From Bacteroidales bacterium (lineage in GTDB: Bacteria > Bacteroidota > Bacteroidia > Bacteroidales > UBA1715): a stretch of DNA of 64,000 nt. The stretch covers positions 1-64,000 of the forward strand of contig JAKSTZ010000014.1 in assembly GCA_024402335.1 (NCBI GenBank). Direction: 5' to 3'. A program made the position numbers and the translations under genes. Below the pieces are notes generated by a model. That model saw only the letters and a program-made list of their open reading frames with translations. It made no database searches and was not told where the DNA came from. How positions within the stretch are numbered: position 1 is the stretch's first letter; the number at the start of each line of letters is the position of its first letter. Shown here one piece after another: positions 43,053-50,274 of this stretch.

Positions 43053-43433
43053 TTAAGCCGACAAAACTCGTTTTAGTCCTTCTATTTGAAAATTCCAAAG
43101 GCGAACGACATCGTCGTATTCTTCGTCATCGGAGAAATCTATGACAAATAACGAACATTTTCCTGAAAAATCGGACTTTACAACTCGAAATTCAAAATAA
43201 TCTTCTTCGTCATCGTCTTCCCATTGAAAGCGAATGTATTGATTTTCTTGAGATTCTAGAACGAAAGCGTGTGTGATTTCTTTGTTCCACAAAAAAGAGA
43301 ATAATTTTCCATCTTCACTTGCTGCATCTTCTGCAAACCAAGTAGCAAGACCTTCTGGTGTAGCAACTTTCTTATACACTATGCTTGGCAGAGTGTTCAT
43401 CTCATATTCTAATTCAATTTTTTGTCTTGCCAT
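43053..43433 (-). CDS. START-like (AHSA1-type) domain protein
   Basis: This 126-residue protein with a helix-grip START-like fold has the opening strand KIELEYEMNTLPSIVYKKVATPEGLATWFA, a pattern shared with AHSA1/SRPBCC proteins, and an acidic middle (EDDDEED). It is widespread in Bacteroidota, usually as a short stand-alone protein, and may bind a small hydrophobic ligand. No function is known. It heads a small unit with the LptF/G-type permease and YqeY genes. No clear -7 consensus was found. Confidence 0.82.
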   Translation of the reverse strand: MARQKIELEYEMNTLPSIVYKKVATPEGLATWFAEDAASEDGKLFSFLWNKEITHAFVLESQENQYIRFQWEDDDEEDYFEFRVVKSDFSGKCSLFVIDFSDDEEYDDVVRLWNFQIEGLKRVLSA

Positions 43434-43472
43434 AGGTGAAAATTATGCTTTTGCAATATACAAAAATCTACA

Positions 43473-44171
43473 TTAATAGATGAGAAATATAGACGGTCTT
43501 TTTTGAATGTTTGGAGGACATTTTTTCCATTCTGAAATTGTTCTCGTTTTAATTTCTTCTGTTTGTAATGTGATATCTGTTGCAATGCAAAGTTTAGTAG
43601 ATGGTTTTAGGTGTGTAGTTAAATCGGTAAATAATTGCTGATTTCTATATGGAGTCTCCATAAAGATCTGGGTTTGTCCTGTACGTGCAGCTGTAGCCTC
43701 CATTTGAAGTATCATTTTTTTTCGTTCTTCCTTAATCGGAATATAGCCGTGAAAAGCAAAGTTTTGTCCATTAAATCCAGACGAAATTAAAGCCATAATG
43801 ATTGAGTTTGGTCCGACTAAAGGAATTACTTGTATGCCTTTTTCGTGAGCTCTTGCAACCACAAGGTTTCCAGGGTCAGCAATACATGGCATTCCAGCTT
43901 CGCTGATTATGCCAATGTTGTGTCCGTCAAAAAGAGGTTGCATCATTGCTTCTATTTCTGATGCAGGAGAATGTTTGTCTATTTCGAAAAGAATAGCTTC
44001 GGATATGTTTTTTTCAGGACATATTTTTTTTATGAATCGGCGTATGGTTCTTGCGTTTTCTACTATATAGTAGTTGATTTCCATAATAATTTGTTTGTTG
44101 AAAGCAGGGAACAATTGTTCAGCCTTTTGGTCTCCCATTTCTGATGGAATAAGATAAATTTTACCGTTCAT
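43473..44171 (-). CDS. RsmI-like SAM-dependent methyltransferase
   Basis: This 232-residue tetrapyrrole-methylase-fold enzyme of the RsmI family resembles the 16S rRNA (cytidine-1402-2'-O)-methyltransferase. The N-terminal strand is YLIPSEMGD rather than the usual YxVxTPIGN, while the middle shows EAGMPCIADPGNLVVARAHEKG, IPLVGPNSIIMALISSGFNGQNFAFHGYIP and ETPYRN, typical of RsmI. The C-terminal domain of E. coli RsmI is absent, as is common in Bacteroidota relatives, which form a separate subgroup whose rRNA target is not proven. It is divergent from plsC. Confidence 0.85.
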   Translation of the reverse strand: MNGKIYLIPSEMGDQKAEQLFPAFNKQIIMEINYYIVENARTIRRFIKKICPEKNISEAILFEIDKHSPASEIEAMMQPLFDGHNIGIISEAGMPCIADPGNLVVARAHEKGIQVIPLVGPNSIIMALISSGFNGQNFAFHGYIPIKEERKKMILQMEATAARTGQTQIFMETPYRNQQLFTDLTTHLKPSTKLCIATDITLQTEEIKTRTISEWKKCPPNIQKRPSIFLIY

Positions 44172-44183
44172 GTAAAAAAAAAT

Positions 44184-44218
44184 TTTTCTTTGTAAAAATA
44201 TGCTTTTCTTTGTAAAAA
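44184..44218. repeat. 15-base direct repeat in the divergent rsmI-like/plsC promoter region
   Basis: TTTTCTTTGTAAAAA occurs at 44184-44198 and 44204-44218, a period of 20 bases. Each copy contains TTTCTTTG, one base off the -7 consensus, so it may be a duplicated promoter or operator. Confidence 0.6.
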
Positions 44219-44236
44219 ATAAAAAAGGAAATACGA

Positions 44237-44932
44237 ATGATTATAATCAATTTAATTCAGTTTTTATTGCTAGCAATTTGGTTGGTATTGTTTTGCTTTG
44301 TTATAACTCTTCTTTTACCTGCAAAAACCACGCATTGGTTGGCTGTGCATCTATGGGCTCCCGTTACAATTTTTTTGACGTTGAGTCGAATAAAAGTTGA
44401 AGGTCTTGAAAATATAGACTCTGACAAACATTATGTTTTCATGGCCAATCATGCCTCTTTTTTAGATATTCCTGCTTTAATGTGGGCTACTAAGAGGTTG
44501 TTGCATTTTATGGCTAAGGAGGAATTGAATCGTAATATATTTACAGGTTATACCTGTCGAAAAATGCGTATGATTTTTATTGACAGAGGAAATTCTCAGA
44601 AAACAACGTCTAACATGAGAGTAGCAAAAGAGTTGATTTCTGAAGGAGCAGACATTGCTTTATGTCCAGAAGGTACTCGTACAAAGACTGGTGAACTTGG
44701 TCCATTTAAAAGAGGTGGCTTTAAGTTCGCTATTGCATCTCAAGTGGATATAGTTCCTGTTACAATAAAAAATTCAGCGAAAGCTTGGTCTCGTGACAAT
44801 ATTCATTTTCATCCTACTACAGTTGTAGTCCATGTTGGAAAGCCAATTTCAGTACAAGGATTACAGGAAACAGATGCAGGAAAGGTATCTGCACAAGTTT
44901 TTGATGTAATAAAAGAAGAACTAAAAAGATAG
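44237..44932 (+). CDS. plsC: 1-acyl-sn-glycerol-3-phosphate acyltransferase
   Basis: This 231-residue membrane-bound acyltransferase makes phosphatidic acid. An N-terminal membrane anchor (about 5-35) is followed by the acceptor motif NHASFLD (H-x4-D) at about 72-78, FIDRGN and the CPEGTRTKTGE motif in which the Glu-Gly binds the glycerol phosphate. It is the only plus-strand protein gene between 21 and 57 kb. It is convergent with the LytTR gene, with two bases between the stop codons and no terminator hairpin. No -7 consensus match is seen, apart from the direct repeat upstream. Confidence 0.94.
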   Translation: MIIINLIQFLLLAIWLVLFCFVITLLLPAKTTHWLAVHLWAPVTIFLTLSRIKVEGLENIDSDKHYVFMANHASFLDIPALMWATKRLLHFMAKEELNRNIFTGYTCRKMRMIFIDRGNSQKTTSNMRVAKELISEGADIALCPEGTRTKTGELGPFKRGGFKFAIASQVDIVPVTIKNSAKAWSRDNIHFHPTTVVVHVGKPISVQGLQETDAGKVSAQVFDVIKEELKR

Positions 44933-44934
44933 TT

Positions 44935-45867
44935 CTATTTATTACAAGTGTACTGCATAAATGCGGTTGAAGTTTCTTCCTTATATGTTTTTGATACAGG
45001 AATTTCTTTAAGCGGATGGATGTCCAGTTCTATTACTAGTCCGTCCATGCCTTTTCGTAAAGCAACGGCATGATTGAAGTTCACCATATATGAACGATGG
45101 CAACGGAATAGGGTCGTGTCTTTAAAGTCGTCTGCTAATCTTTTTAATGAATTTCGTAATAAAAATTCAGATATTTTTTCTTGGTTTTGATATTTAATAA
45201 CGACATAGTTGTCGGCAGCTTCAATCCAAATAACACTTTCTGATTTTACCGAGAATTTAGGTTCTCCTTTTTCGTCACAAAACTGTAGTACGGATGGTTG
45301 GTCTGTAATAACTTGATTGTTTTCTTTATATTGTTCTTGCAGATTTTGCAGATCTTTTTTCTTCTTCATGAGCGCTAAATACAATACACATAGCATAGTA
45401 GGTATTAGTAATATAAAGAAGATGTAAAAGAAGGCTTTAAGGAAAAATGTCATTGCTTCATCTCCATTATGGATACCTGTCGTTCCGTTGATAGCGAAAA
45501 TTCCTATAAGAGTGTAGATGAGAGCCATAGAAGAAAGTTCCACAGTAAGCCAAATTGTATAAACCCAGTAGAAAATTCTATGTCGTTTTGCATAATGGTA
45601 AAAAAGTACTCTGCTGATTACCATTACAAAGAAGCCTATGGCAACAATACCCAATGACCATAAGATATAGCCAATAGGAGAGTCAATCCATTGCGAATAT
45701 TCTTTTATTGAGGACAAAGAAGTCCATTTTTCTGAAGCAAATGGTTTATATATGTTGATGAAAAGAAGAGCAAATACAGTAGAGAAAAGCACTTGACTAG
45801 ATAGTCCTGACTTACTTCGTAAGTGTTCAGGCAATTCTTTTTGCTGTTGAAATTCAATTAATCTCAT
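44935..45867 (-). CDS. Membrane-anchored LytTR-domain transcriptional regulator
   Basis: This 310-residue regulator has about four membrane segments in the N-terminal half (roughly 20-175), a coiled-coil linker (about 178-195), and a C-terminal LytTR DNA-binding domain (about 205-310). The domain shows the VIWIEAADNYVVIKY, FRCHRSYMVNFNHA and IPVSKTYKE elements. No response-regulator receiver or kinase is fused, so a signal in or at the membrane may act directly on DNA binding. The start was set at the ATG at 45867, because a -7 box lies at 45884-45891 and the longer TTG-started frame runs across that promoter. Targets are unknown; LytTR proteins often regulate their own gene. Confidence 0.88.
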   Translation of the reverse strand: MRLIEFQQQKELPEHLRSKSGLSSQVLFSTVFALLFINIYKPFASEKWTSLSSIKEYSQWIDSPIGYILWSLGIVAIGFFVMVISRVLFYHYAKRHRIFYWVYTIWLTVELSSMALIYTLIGIFAINGTTGIHNGDEAMTFFLKAFFYIFFILLIPTMLCVLYLALMKKKKDLQNLQEQYKENNQVITDQPSVLQFCDEKGEPKFSVKSESVIWIEAADNYVVIKYQNQEKISEFLLRNSLKRLADDFKDTTLFRCHRSYMVNFNHAVALRKGMDGLVIELDIHPLKEIPVSKTYKEETSTAFMQYTCNK

Positions 45868-45883
45868 CGTAATAATTTTGTCG

Positions 45884-45891
45884 CAAAGATA
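45884..45891 (-). promoter_or_regulatory. -7 promoter element of the LytTR gene
   Basis: The minus strand reads TATCTTTG, an exact TAnnTTTG match, 17 bases before the ATG at 45867. Confidence 0.65.
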
Positions 45892-45961
45892 CGAAATTGT
45901 CTTTATGTTCAAACCGTAATACGACAGCTTCGTATTTTTCTTATATTTTTTCTGTAAAAAG

Positions 45962-45991
45962 TTGTTTGAAATATAAAAAGGAGTATCTTTG
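45962..45991 (+). promoter_or_regulatory. Plus-strand promoter in the LytTR-M42 gap
   Basis: TTG at 45962-45964 and TATCTTTG at 45984-45991 are separated by 19 bases, the spacing expected between the -33 and -7 elements. No protein gene of normal size follows on this strand. Confidence 0.55.
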
Positions 45992-45997
45992 CAATAC

Positions 45998-46062
45998 TGT
46001 TACGCTTTATTATTATTTAAATGAATGGCGGGGCGAGGCTAACTCATTCCGCCTTTTTTATG
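45998..46062 (+). ncRNA. Candidate small RNA, convergent with and partly antisense to the 44-aa gene
   Basis: A short transcript is predicted from the promoter at 45962-45991 to a hairpin that pairs GGCGG (46027-46031) with CCGCC (46049-46053), followed by T6. An RNA of about 60 bases would result. Its 3' part overlaps the end of the minus-strand 44-residue gene by about 15 bases. A 19-codon open frame from 46021 could also be read, but its codons look random. No known RNA family is recognised, and the call rests only on the promoter and terminator. Confidence 0.35.
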
Positions 46063-46178
46063 TCCTTAGGTTTCGTTTGATTGTTTTTCTTCACTAATCC
46101 CAATTTTTTAAGGCGTTCGTATTCAGCTTTCTTTTTTTGATATTCCTCGAATTTCTTTTCTAGATAGTTGTCTGCCAT
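46044..46178 (-). CDS. 44-residue charged helical protein
   Basis: This is a short gene below usual length limits. ATG is at 46176-46178 and TGA at 46044-46046. The protein begins MADNYLEKK and is a highly charged Lys/Glu-rich helix (KKFEEYQKKKAEYERLKKLG) with no membrane segment. A similar opening, MAD(N/K)YLEKK, is familiar to me from small conserved proteins in Bacteroidales, which supports its being real, but the function is unknown. It lies only three bases past the T-run of the terminator of the upstream M42 gene, with no Shine-Dalgarno-like sequence, so its expression would need read-through or a promoter inside the M42 gene. Confidence 0.65.
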   Translation of the reverse strand: MADNYLEKKFEEYQKKKAEYERLKKLGLVKKNNQTKPKDIKKAE

Positions 46179-46181
46179 AAT

Positions 46182-46210
46182 AAAAAAACGATGCGGAATT
46201 CCGCATCGTT
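46182..46210 (-). terminator. Perfect-palindrome terminator after the M42 peptidase gene
   Basis: The 24-base perfect palindrome at 46187-46210 (arms AACGATGCGGAA and TTCCGCATCGTT) is followed on the minus strand by T7 (46182-46188 read as A-run on the plus strand). It lies directly before the start of the 44-residue gene. Confidence 0.88.
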
Positions 46211-46218
46211 GAAAGTCT

Positions 46219-47250
46219 TTATATTTTGTTGATTGACCTAGTAATGTTATAAAGTAATTCTATAGAACTGTCAACATCTTTTTTATGTACAGATTCAATT
46301 ACTTGATGTAAGTGTCGCGTTGGTATGGAAAGAGCTCCTGCTATTGCACCACCAGCAACCATTTTTTGTAACATACTTGTGTCGGTACCGCCTCCTTGCA
46401 TTATTTCTGATTGGAAAGGAATGCTGTATTTATCTGCAATGTATTTCATGAAAGAAACAAGTTTTGTGTTGCAGATGACAGAAGAGTCCATAATTTTAAT
46501 ACCTGGACCAGAACCTAATTTTGTGATTTGTTCTTGTGGAGCACTTCCTGGAACATCGTAAGCTATAGTCGTATCTAATGCAATAGCAACATCAGGTTGG
46601 ATTTTTAATGAGGCAACTTGTGCGCCACGAAGTCCAACTTCTTCTTGTACTGTGAACGTGAAATATGTATCGTATGGAAGTTCTTTTTCTTTAAGTGTTT
46701 TGATTACTTCAATTAGAATATAGTTGGCAATACGATTATCCAATGATTTACCGTTGATGCAGTTGCCCATTTCTATACATTCACGTTCGCGAGAAATAGG
46801 AGTTCCGATTTCAACAAGTTTTTCGACTTCTTCTTTTGTCATTCCAAGATCAATAAAGAAATCTTTTGTCGTAACTTTTTTGTCTCTTTCTTCTGGAGTC
46901 ATTACATGGATAGGTTTTGCACCCATAACTCCAATAATATCTTTTTTGCCATGTACTATAACACGTTGTGCTGTTAATGTTTTTGGGTCAAAACCACCAA
47001 GTGTTGTGAATTTCAAGAATCCATTGTCATCGATGTGGGTAACAATGAAACCGATTTCGTCCATGTGCGCGGCGATCATTAGTTTCTTGTCGGAAGCACC
47101 TTTTCTGAATGCGATTAAGTTTCCCATATTATCAGTTGAAACAGAATCGACATACGACTTTACTTCTTCTGAAATGACAGTTCTAATTTTATCCTCGAAT
47201 CCTGAAGGACCGGCTGTTTCACTTAATTTTTTGATTAATTTGAAATTCAT
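46219..47250 (-). CDS. M42-family metallo-aminopeptidase
   Basis: This 343-residue cytoplasmic di-zinc peptidase belongs to the M42 family (glutamyl/deblocking aminopeptidase, FrvX/PepA-like). The ligands and catalytic motifs are present: AAHMDEIGFIV (first His and Asp), EEVGLRGAQVA (bridging and catalytic Glu-Glu), ALDTTI (Asp) and PTRHLHQVIES near the C-terminus (His). The 343-residue length is normal. It follows clpX by 12 bases and probably shares the clpX promoter. A joint role in finishing protein breakdown is a plausible inference. M42 enzymes form dodecamers that trim short peptides. Confidence 0.95.
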   Translation of the reverse strand: MNFKLIKKLSETAGPSGFEDKIRTVISEEVKSYVDSVSTDNMGNLIAFRKGASDKKLMIAAHMDEIGFIVTHIDDNGFLKFTTLGGFDPKTLTAQRVIVHGKKDIIGVMGAKPIHVMTPEERDKKVTTKDFFIDLGMTKEEVEKLVEIGTPISRERECIEMGNCINGKSLDNRIANYILIEVIKTLKEKELPYDTYFTFTVQEEVGLRGAQVASLKIQPDVAIALDTTIAYDVPGSAPQEQITKLGSGPGIKIMDSSVICNTKLVSFMKYIADKYSIPFQSEIMQGGGTDTSMLQKMVAGGAIAGALSIPTRHLHQVIESVHKKDVDSSIELLYNITRSINKI

Positions 47251-47262
47251 ACGGTTTGTTTA

Positions 47263-48471
47263 TTATATGGTTACTTCTGTTTTTGAAAATTTTTCTTCTG
47301 CAAGTTCTTTTGTTATAGTTAACTGTTTTGCTTTTTTTGAAGGAGCTTCATACATGTAGTCAAGCATGATTGTTTCACAAATAGATCGAAGCCCACGTGC
47401 TCCTAATTTGTACTCTATGGCTTTGTCAACTATATATTCATAGGCACTATCGTCGAAGGAAAGCTTTATACCATCAAGTCTGAATAATTCTACATATTGT
47501 TTGATGATTGCATTCTTAGGTTCTGTAAGAATGTTTCGTAGTGCTTCTTTGTCTAATGGATTTAAATGAGTTAGGATAGGAAGTCGGCCTATGATTTCAG
47601 GTATTAATCCAAATGTTCTAAGGTCTTGTGGAACGATATATTGAAGGAAATTATTCTTGTCAATTGCTTTGTTCTTTTCTTTCATACCATATCCTACCGT
47701 ATGAGTATTCATTCTTCTTGCAATGATTTTTTGTATGCCTTCGAATGCTCCGCCACAAATGAAAAGAATGTTTTTTGTGTTTACTTGTATCATTTTCTGG
47801 TCAGGATGTTTTCTGCCACCTTGTGGTGGAACGTTTACAACCGCGCCTTCTAATAATTTAAGTAAGCCTTGCTGTACGCCTTCGCCGGAAACGTCACGTG
47901 TAATAGAAGGATTATCTCCTTTGCGCGCAATTTTGTCGATTTCATCAATAAAAACGATACCTTGTTCTGCACGTTCAACGTCATAATCTGTTGCTTGTAG
48001 TAATCGAACAAGCAAACTTTCAATATCTTCACCAACATAACCTGCTTCTGTAAGTACAGTAGCGTCAACAATGGCGAAAGGAACATCTAGAAATTTAGCA
48101 ATGGTTTTTGCTAATAAAGTCTTTCCGGTACCTGTTTCGCCAACAAGAATAATGTTAGATTTTTCTATGTCGACATCGGAAGTATTTTCTTGTGAAATAC
48201 GCTTGTAGTGATTATAAACAGCAACAGCTAGCGATTTCTTCGCATCATCTTGACCTATCACGTATTCATCAAGATGCTTTTTAATATCTGTTGGTTTTAT
48301 TTTAGAGAAATCTTTCTTAGCTACTGAGCTCTTTGTTTGTGGTTTAATTTGACTGAGAATCTCATTCGCATGAGTAACACAGTCGCTACAAATAAAACCG
48401 TCAATGCCGGTTAATAGGAAAGGAACTTCGTCTTCGCTACGCCCGCAAAATGAGCATTTGTTCTTTTTCAT
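47263..48471 (-). CDS. clpX: ATP-dependent Clp protease ATP-binding subunit ClpX
   Basis: ClpX is the AAA+ unfoldase that feeds substrates to ClpP. The 402-residue protein has the N-terminal zinc domain (C6, C9, C28, C31), Walker A GETGTGKT (about 111-118), Walker [14 protein letters not shown] and the sensor and C-terminal alpha domain. The ClpP-binding IGF-type loop is expected around 255-275, and the pore loop GYVGED is seen at about 144-149. No clpP is in this window; in many Bacteroidota clpP and tig lie upstream. It has its own -7 box at 48494. Confidence 0.97.
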   Translation of the reverse strand: MKKNKCSFCGRSEDEVPFLLTGIDGFICSDCVTHANEILSQIKPQTKSSVAKKDFSKIKPTDIKKHLDEYVIGQDDAKKSLAVAVYNHYKRISQENTSDVDIEKSNIILVGETGTGKTLLAKTIAKFLDVPFAIVDATVLTEAGYVGEDIESLLVRLLQATDYDVERAEQGIVFIDEIDKIARKGDNPSITRDVSGEGVQQGLLKLLEGAVVNVPPQGGRKHPDQKMIQVNTKNILFICGGAFEGIQKIIARRMNTHTVGYGMKEKNKAIDKNNFLQYIVPQDLRTFGLIPEIIGRLPILTHLNPLDKEALRNILTEPKNAIIKQYVELFRLDGIKLSFDDSAYEYIVDKAIEYKLGARGLRSICETIMLDYMYEAPSKKAKQLTITKELAEEKFSKTEVTI

Positions 48472-48493
48472 ATAAACAATTTGTTTTATGGTG

Positions 48494-48501
48494 CAAAAGT
48501 A
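48494..48501 (-). promoter_or_regulatory. -7 promoter element of clpX
   Basis: The minus strand reads TACTTTTG, an exact TAnnTTTG match, 23 bases before the ATG at 48471. Confidence 0.6.
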
Positions 48502-48522
48502 AAAATATATTTAAGTGTTTGG

Positions 48523-49062
48523 TTATTTTCTAGATAAATGATTTACTACAACTACGTGGTATTTTAAAATTGCCAAAACCGGTATTTTTTGTTGATCTCC
48601 GATTAATCCATGTGCAAGATGTGGAGGAATGATAAGGTCGGCTGTATCGCCTTTGTGCATAAGAAGTATGGCTTCTTCTAATCCAGATTCTACACCTCCT
48701 TGTCCAACTTTGAATTCTTTCAAACCTGTTGAATCTGAAGAATAACAGAATTTGCCGTTAAGTAAATGTACAGTATAGGCAATTTTCACAAGGTCGCCTG
48801 TTTGTATAGAAGTGGTGTCGTTTCCTCGTGAAATGGAATACCAAAGGCCGCTTCCTGATTTTGTCATTGGCAGGTTGTGCTCTTGTATGTATTGTTGAAT
48901 GGTGTCTTGTTTTAGTTTGACAATTTCTTTGTTTATCTCAATATTCTTTTCTTCGTATTTCCGAATATCCTCAGCTGTGATTACTTTCTTTGGCTTGTTC
49001 TGACAACTAAAGAAAATAAACATTAGAAATAAAGGCGTCAAAAGAATTATAAGCTTTTTCAT
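48523..49062 (-). CDS. FKBP-type peptidyl-prolyl isomerase lipoprotein, GldI-like
   Basis: This 179-residue lipoprotein (Cys of FFSC at about 20) has a helical N-terminal region (about 30-65) and an FKBP domain (about 70-175). The FKBP core shows SGLWYSI, GDLVKIAYTVHLLNGK, KVGQGGVESGLEEAILLMHKGD and LIIPPHLAHG. The motif that normally reads F-D-S/T-S at the active site reads CYSS here, so isomerase activity is doubtful. It resembles GldI, a lipoprotein needed for gliding in Flavobacterium, but orthology is unproven. It overlaps the preceding 118-residue lipoprotein gene (ATGA). Confidence 0.86.
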   Translation of the reverse strand: MKKLIILLTPLFLMFIFFSCQNKPKKVITAEDIRKYEEKNIEINKEIVKLKQDTIQQYIQEHNLPMTKSGSGLWYSISRGNDTTSIQTGDLVKIAYTVHLLNGKFCYSSDSTGLKEFKVGQGGVESGLEEAILLMHKGDTADLIIPPHLAHGLIGDQQKIPVLAILKYHVVVVNHLSRK

Positions 49063-49415
49063 TTCACAAATAATTTCAATGTTTGTGATGCAATCATTTC
49101 GTTTTCGTCGGTTGCACGGATAGTAATGTTTTGCGTTCTTGTTCGTCCGCTGAAGTCCATTTCCCAGTGGATAGTGATGGAGTCTTTTGCAGAAAAACTA
49201 GTGTCGAAGAATTCGGTTTGGTTTATAAACAGTTGTGCTCTGTTGACTTTATAGCCGTTTCCTATTGCAGTTATCTCGAAAGGAACTATGGTCTTGGCAC
49301 TAATAGTGTCAGGTATGGATGTTATGTTGTTAAAATAAATATATGGTCCGTCTTTGATTTCCTTAGAACAGGAAAACAAACAGAAGGTTATAATAATAAA
49401 AACAAGTTTCTTCAT
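49059..49415 (-). CDS. Small lipoprotein with predicted Ig-like fold, function unknown
   Basis: The 118-residue lipoprotein (lipobox FCLFSC, Cys16) is followed by about 100 residues of predicted beta-sandwich with alternating strands (IVPFEITAIGNGY, AQLFINQTEFFDT, NITIRATDENEM), as in small Ig-like or cadherin-like domains. It has no recognised family. It sits between FKBP lipoprotein genes, overlapping the downstream one by 4 bases (ATGA), so it may act with that isomerase-like protein in the periplasm. Confidence 0.7.
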   Translation of the reverse strand: MKKLVFIIITFCLFSCSKEIKDGPYIYFNNITSIPDTISAKTIVPFEITAIGNGYKVNRAQLFINQTEFFDTSFSAKDSITIHWEMDFSGRTRTQNITIRATDENEMIASQTLKLFVK

Positions 49416-49452
49416 AGATATTGAAGCATTTCTGCGATTTGTCTATATACAT

Positions 49453-49486
49453 AAAAAGTTCGTATGCCTAAACATACGAACTTTTA
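49453..49486 (-). terminator. Terminator after the FKBP pair
   Basis: Stem GTTCGTATG (49458-49466) with CATACGAAC (49473-49481), extended by A/T pairs. It has a T-run on the minus strand and separates the two-gene FKBP unit (49504-51066) from the lipoprotein-FKBP unit (48523-49415). Confidence 0.85.
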
Positions 49487-49503
49487 TTGCTGTGTCAAGT
49501 TTG

Positions 49504-50259
49504 TTATTTTTCAAATTGAGACATTTCAAATTGAGGCATTCCTTGTGGTTGTTCAGGAGCTTTGCCTTTTGCAACCTTAGTAAGTTCAACTTCAAAAATA
49601 AGAGTTGAAAATGGTTGAATTGCCTGATTGCCGTCTTCGCCGTATGCAAGATCGTATGGAATGTACAATTTTGCTTTTGTTCCTACTGTAAATAGAGGGA
49701 AAGCTTCTATCCAACCTTGAATAAGTGCGCCAGGAATAAGTGGAAGGGCGATAGGAGTTCCTGCTGAGCTATCGAATGTTGTTCCATCAAGTAACGTACC
49801 TGTGTAATTAACATAGATGGTATCGTAAAGACTTGGTTTTACGCCCGTTCCTTCTTGCAATATTTCATATTGAAGACCGCTTGCTGTTGTAATAACGCCA
49901 GATTTGTTTTTATTGTCGCTTAAGAATTTCTCGCCTTTTTCGATGTTAGGTTTAAATTTGTCAAGATAGCGATTTTGAAGAACCTCGCTGAAACGTTGCA
50001 TAAGGTTCATATATTCTTCTTGTTCCATACCAAGTGGCATAGCTTGTTCGTCAATGTCGAAAGCGTCATATCCAGCTTGGAACGCTGCGGAATTTATTGT
50101 GTCAACACCTCGTTGGGCCCACATTGCTGCACTTTGAAAACCAAGTACGAAACTTGCACTGTCTTCTAATGTTTCAAGTTTTACATCTTTTTTGTTGTTA
50201 CAAGAAAATAGACTTGCTGCAATGCAAAGTAAGCCCGCTGTTTTGATTAATGATTTCAT
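49504..50259 (-). CDS. FKBP-type peptidyl-prolyl isomerase lipoprotein (FkpA/Mip-like)
   Basis: This 251-residue lipoprotein (Cys of LFSC at about 20) has an N-terminal helical dimerisation region (about 25-115) as in FkpA and Mip, and a C-terminal FKBP domain (about 120-230). The active-site region is intact: YVNYTGTLLDGTTFDSSAG with the canonical F-D-S, then LIPGALIQGWIEAFPLF and the IPYDLAYGEDG segment. It is the only one of the three FKBP proteins here with a complete active site. A Gln/Pro/Met-rich tail ends it. It follows the 263-residue relative by 15 bases. Confidence 0.93.
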   Translation of the reverse strand: MKSLIKTAGLLCIAASLFSCNNKKDVKLETLEDSASFVLGFQSAAMWAQRGVDTINSAAFQAGYDAFDIDEQAMPLGMEQEEYMNLMQRFSEVLQNRYLDKFKPNIEKGEKFLSDNKNKSGVITTASGLQYEILQEGTGVKPSLYDTIYVNYTGTLLDGTTFDSSAGTPIALPLIPGALIQGWIEAFPLFTVGTKAKLYIPYDLAYGEDGNQAIQPFSTLIFEVELTKVAKGKAPEQPQGMPQFEMSQFEK

Positions 50260-50274
50260 TTGAGTTTAGTATGT

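Noticed and set aside
45868..45912. Longer LytTR protein beginning with TTG at 45912
   Set aside because: It runs through the -7 box at 45884-45891.
46187..46210. 24-base palindrome considered as an insertion-sequence end or regulator site
   Set aside because: It is followed by a T-run on the minus strand just after a stop codon, so a terminator is the simpler explanation; no transposase is nearby.
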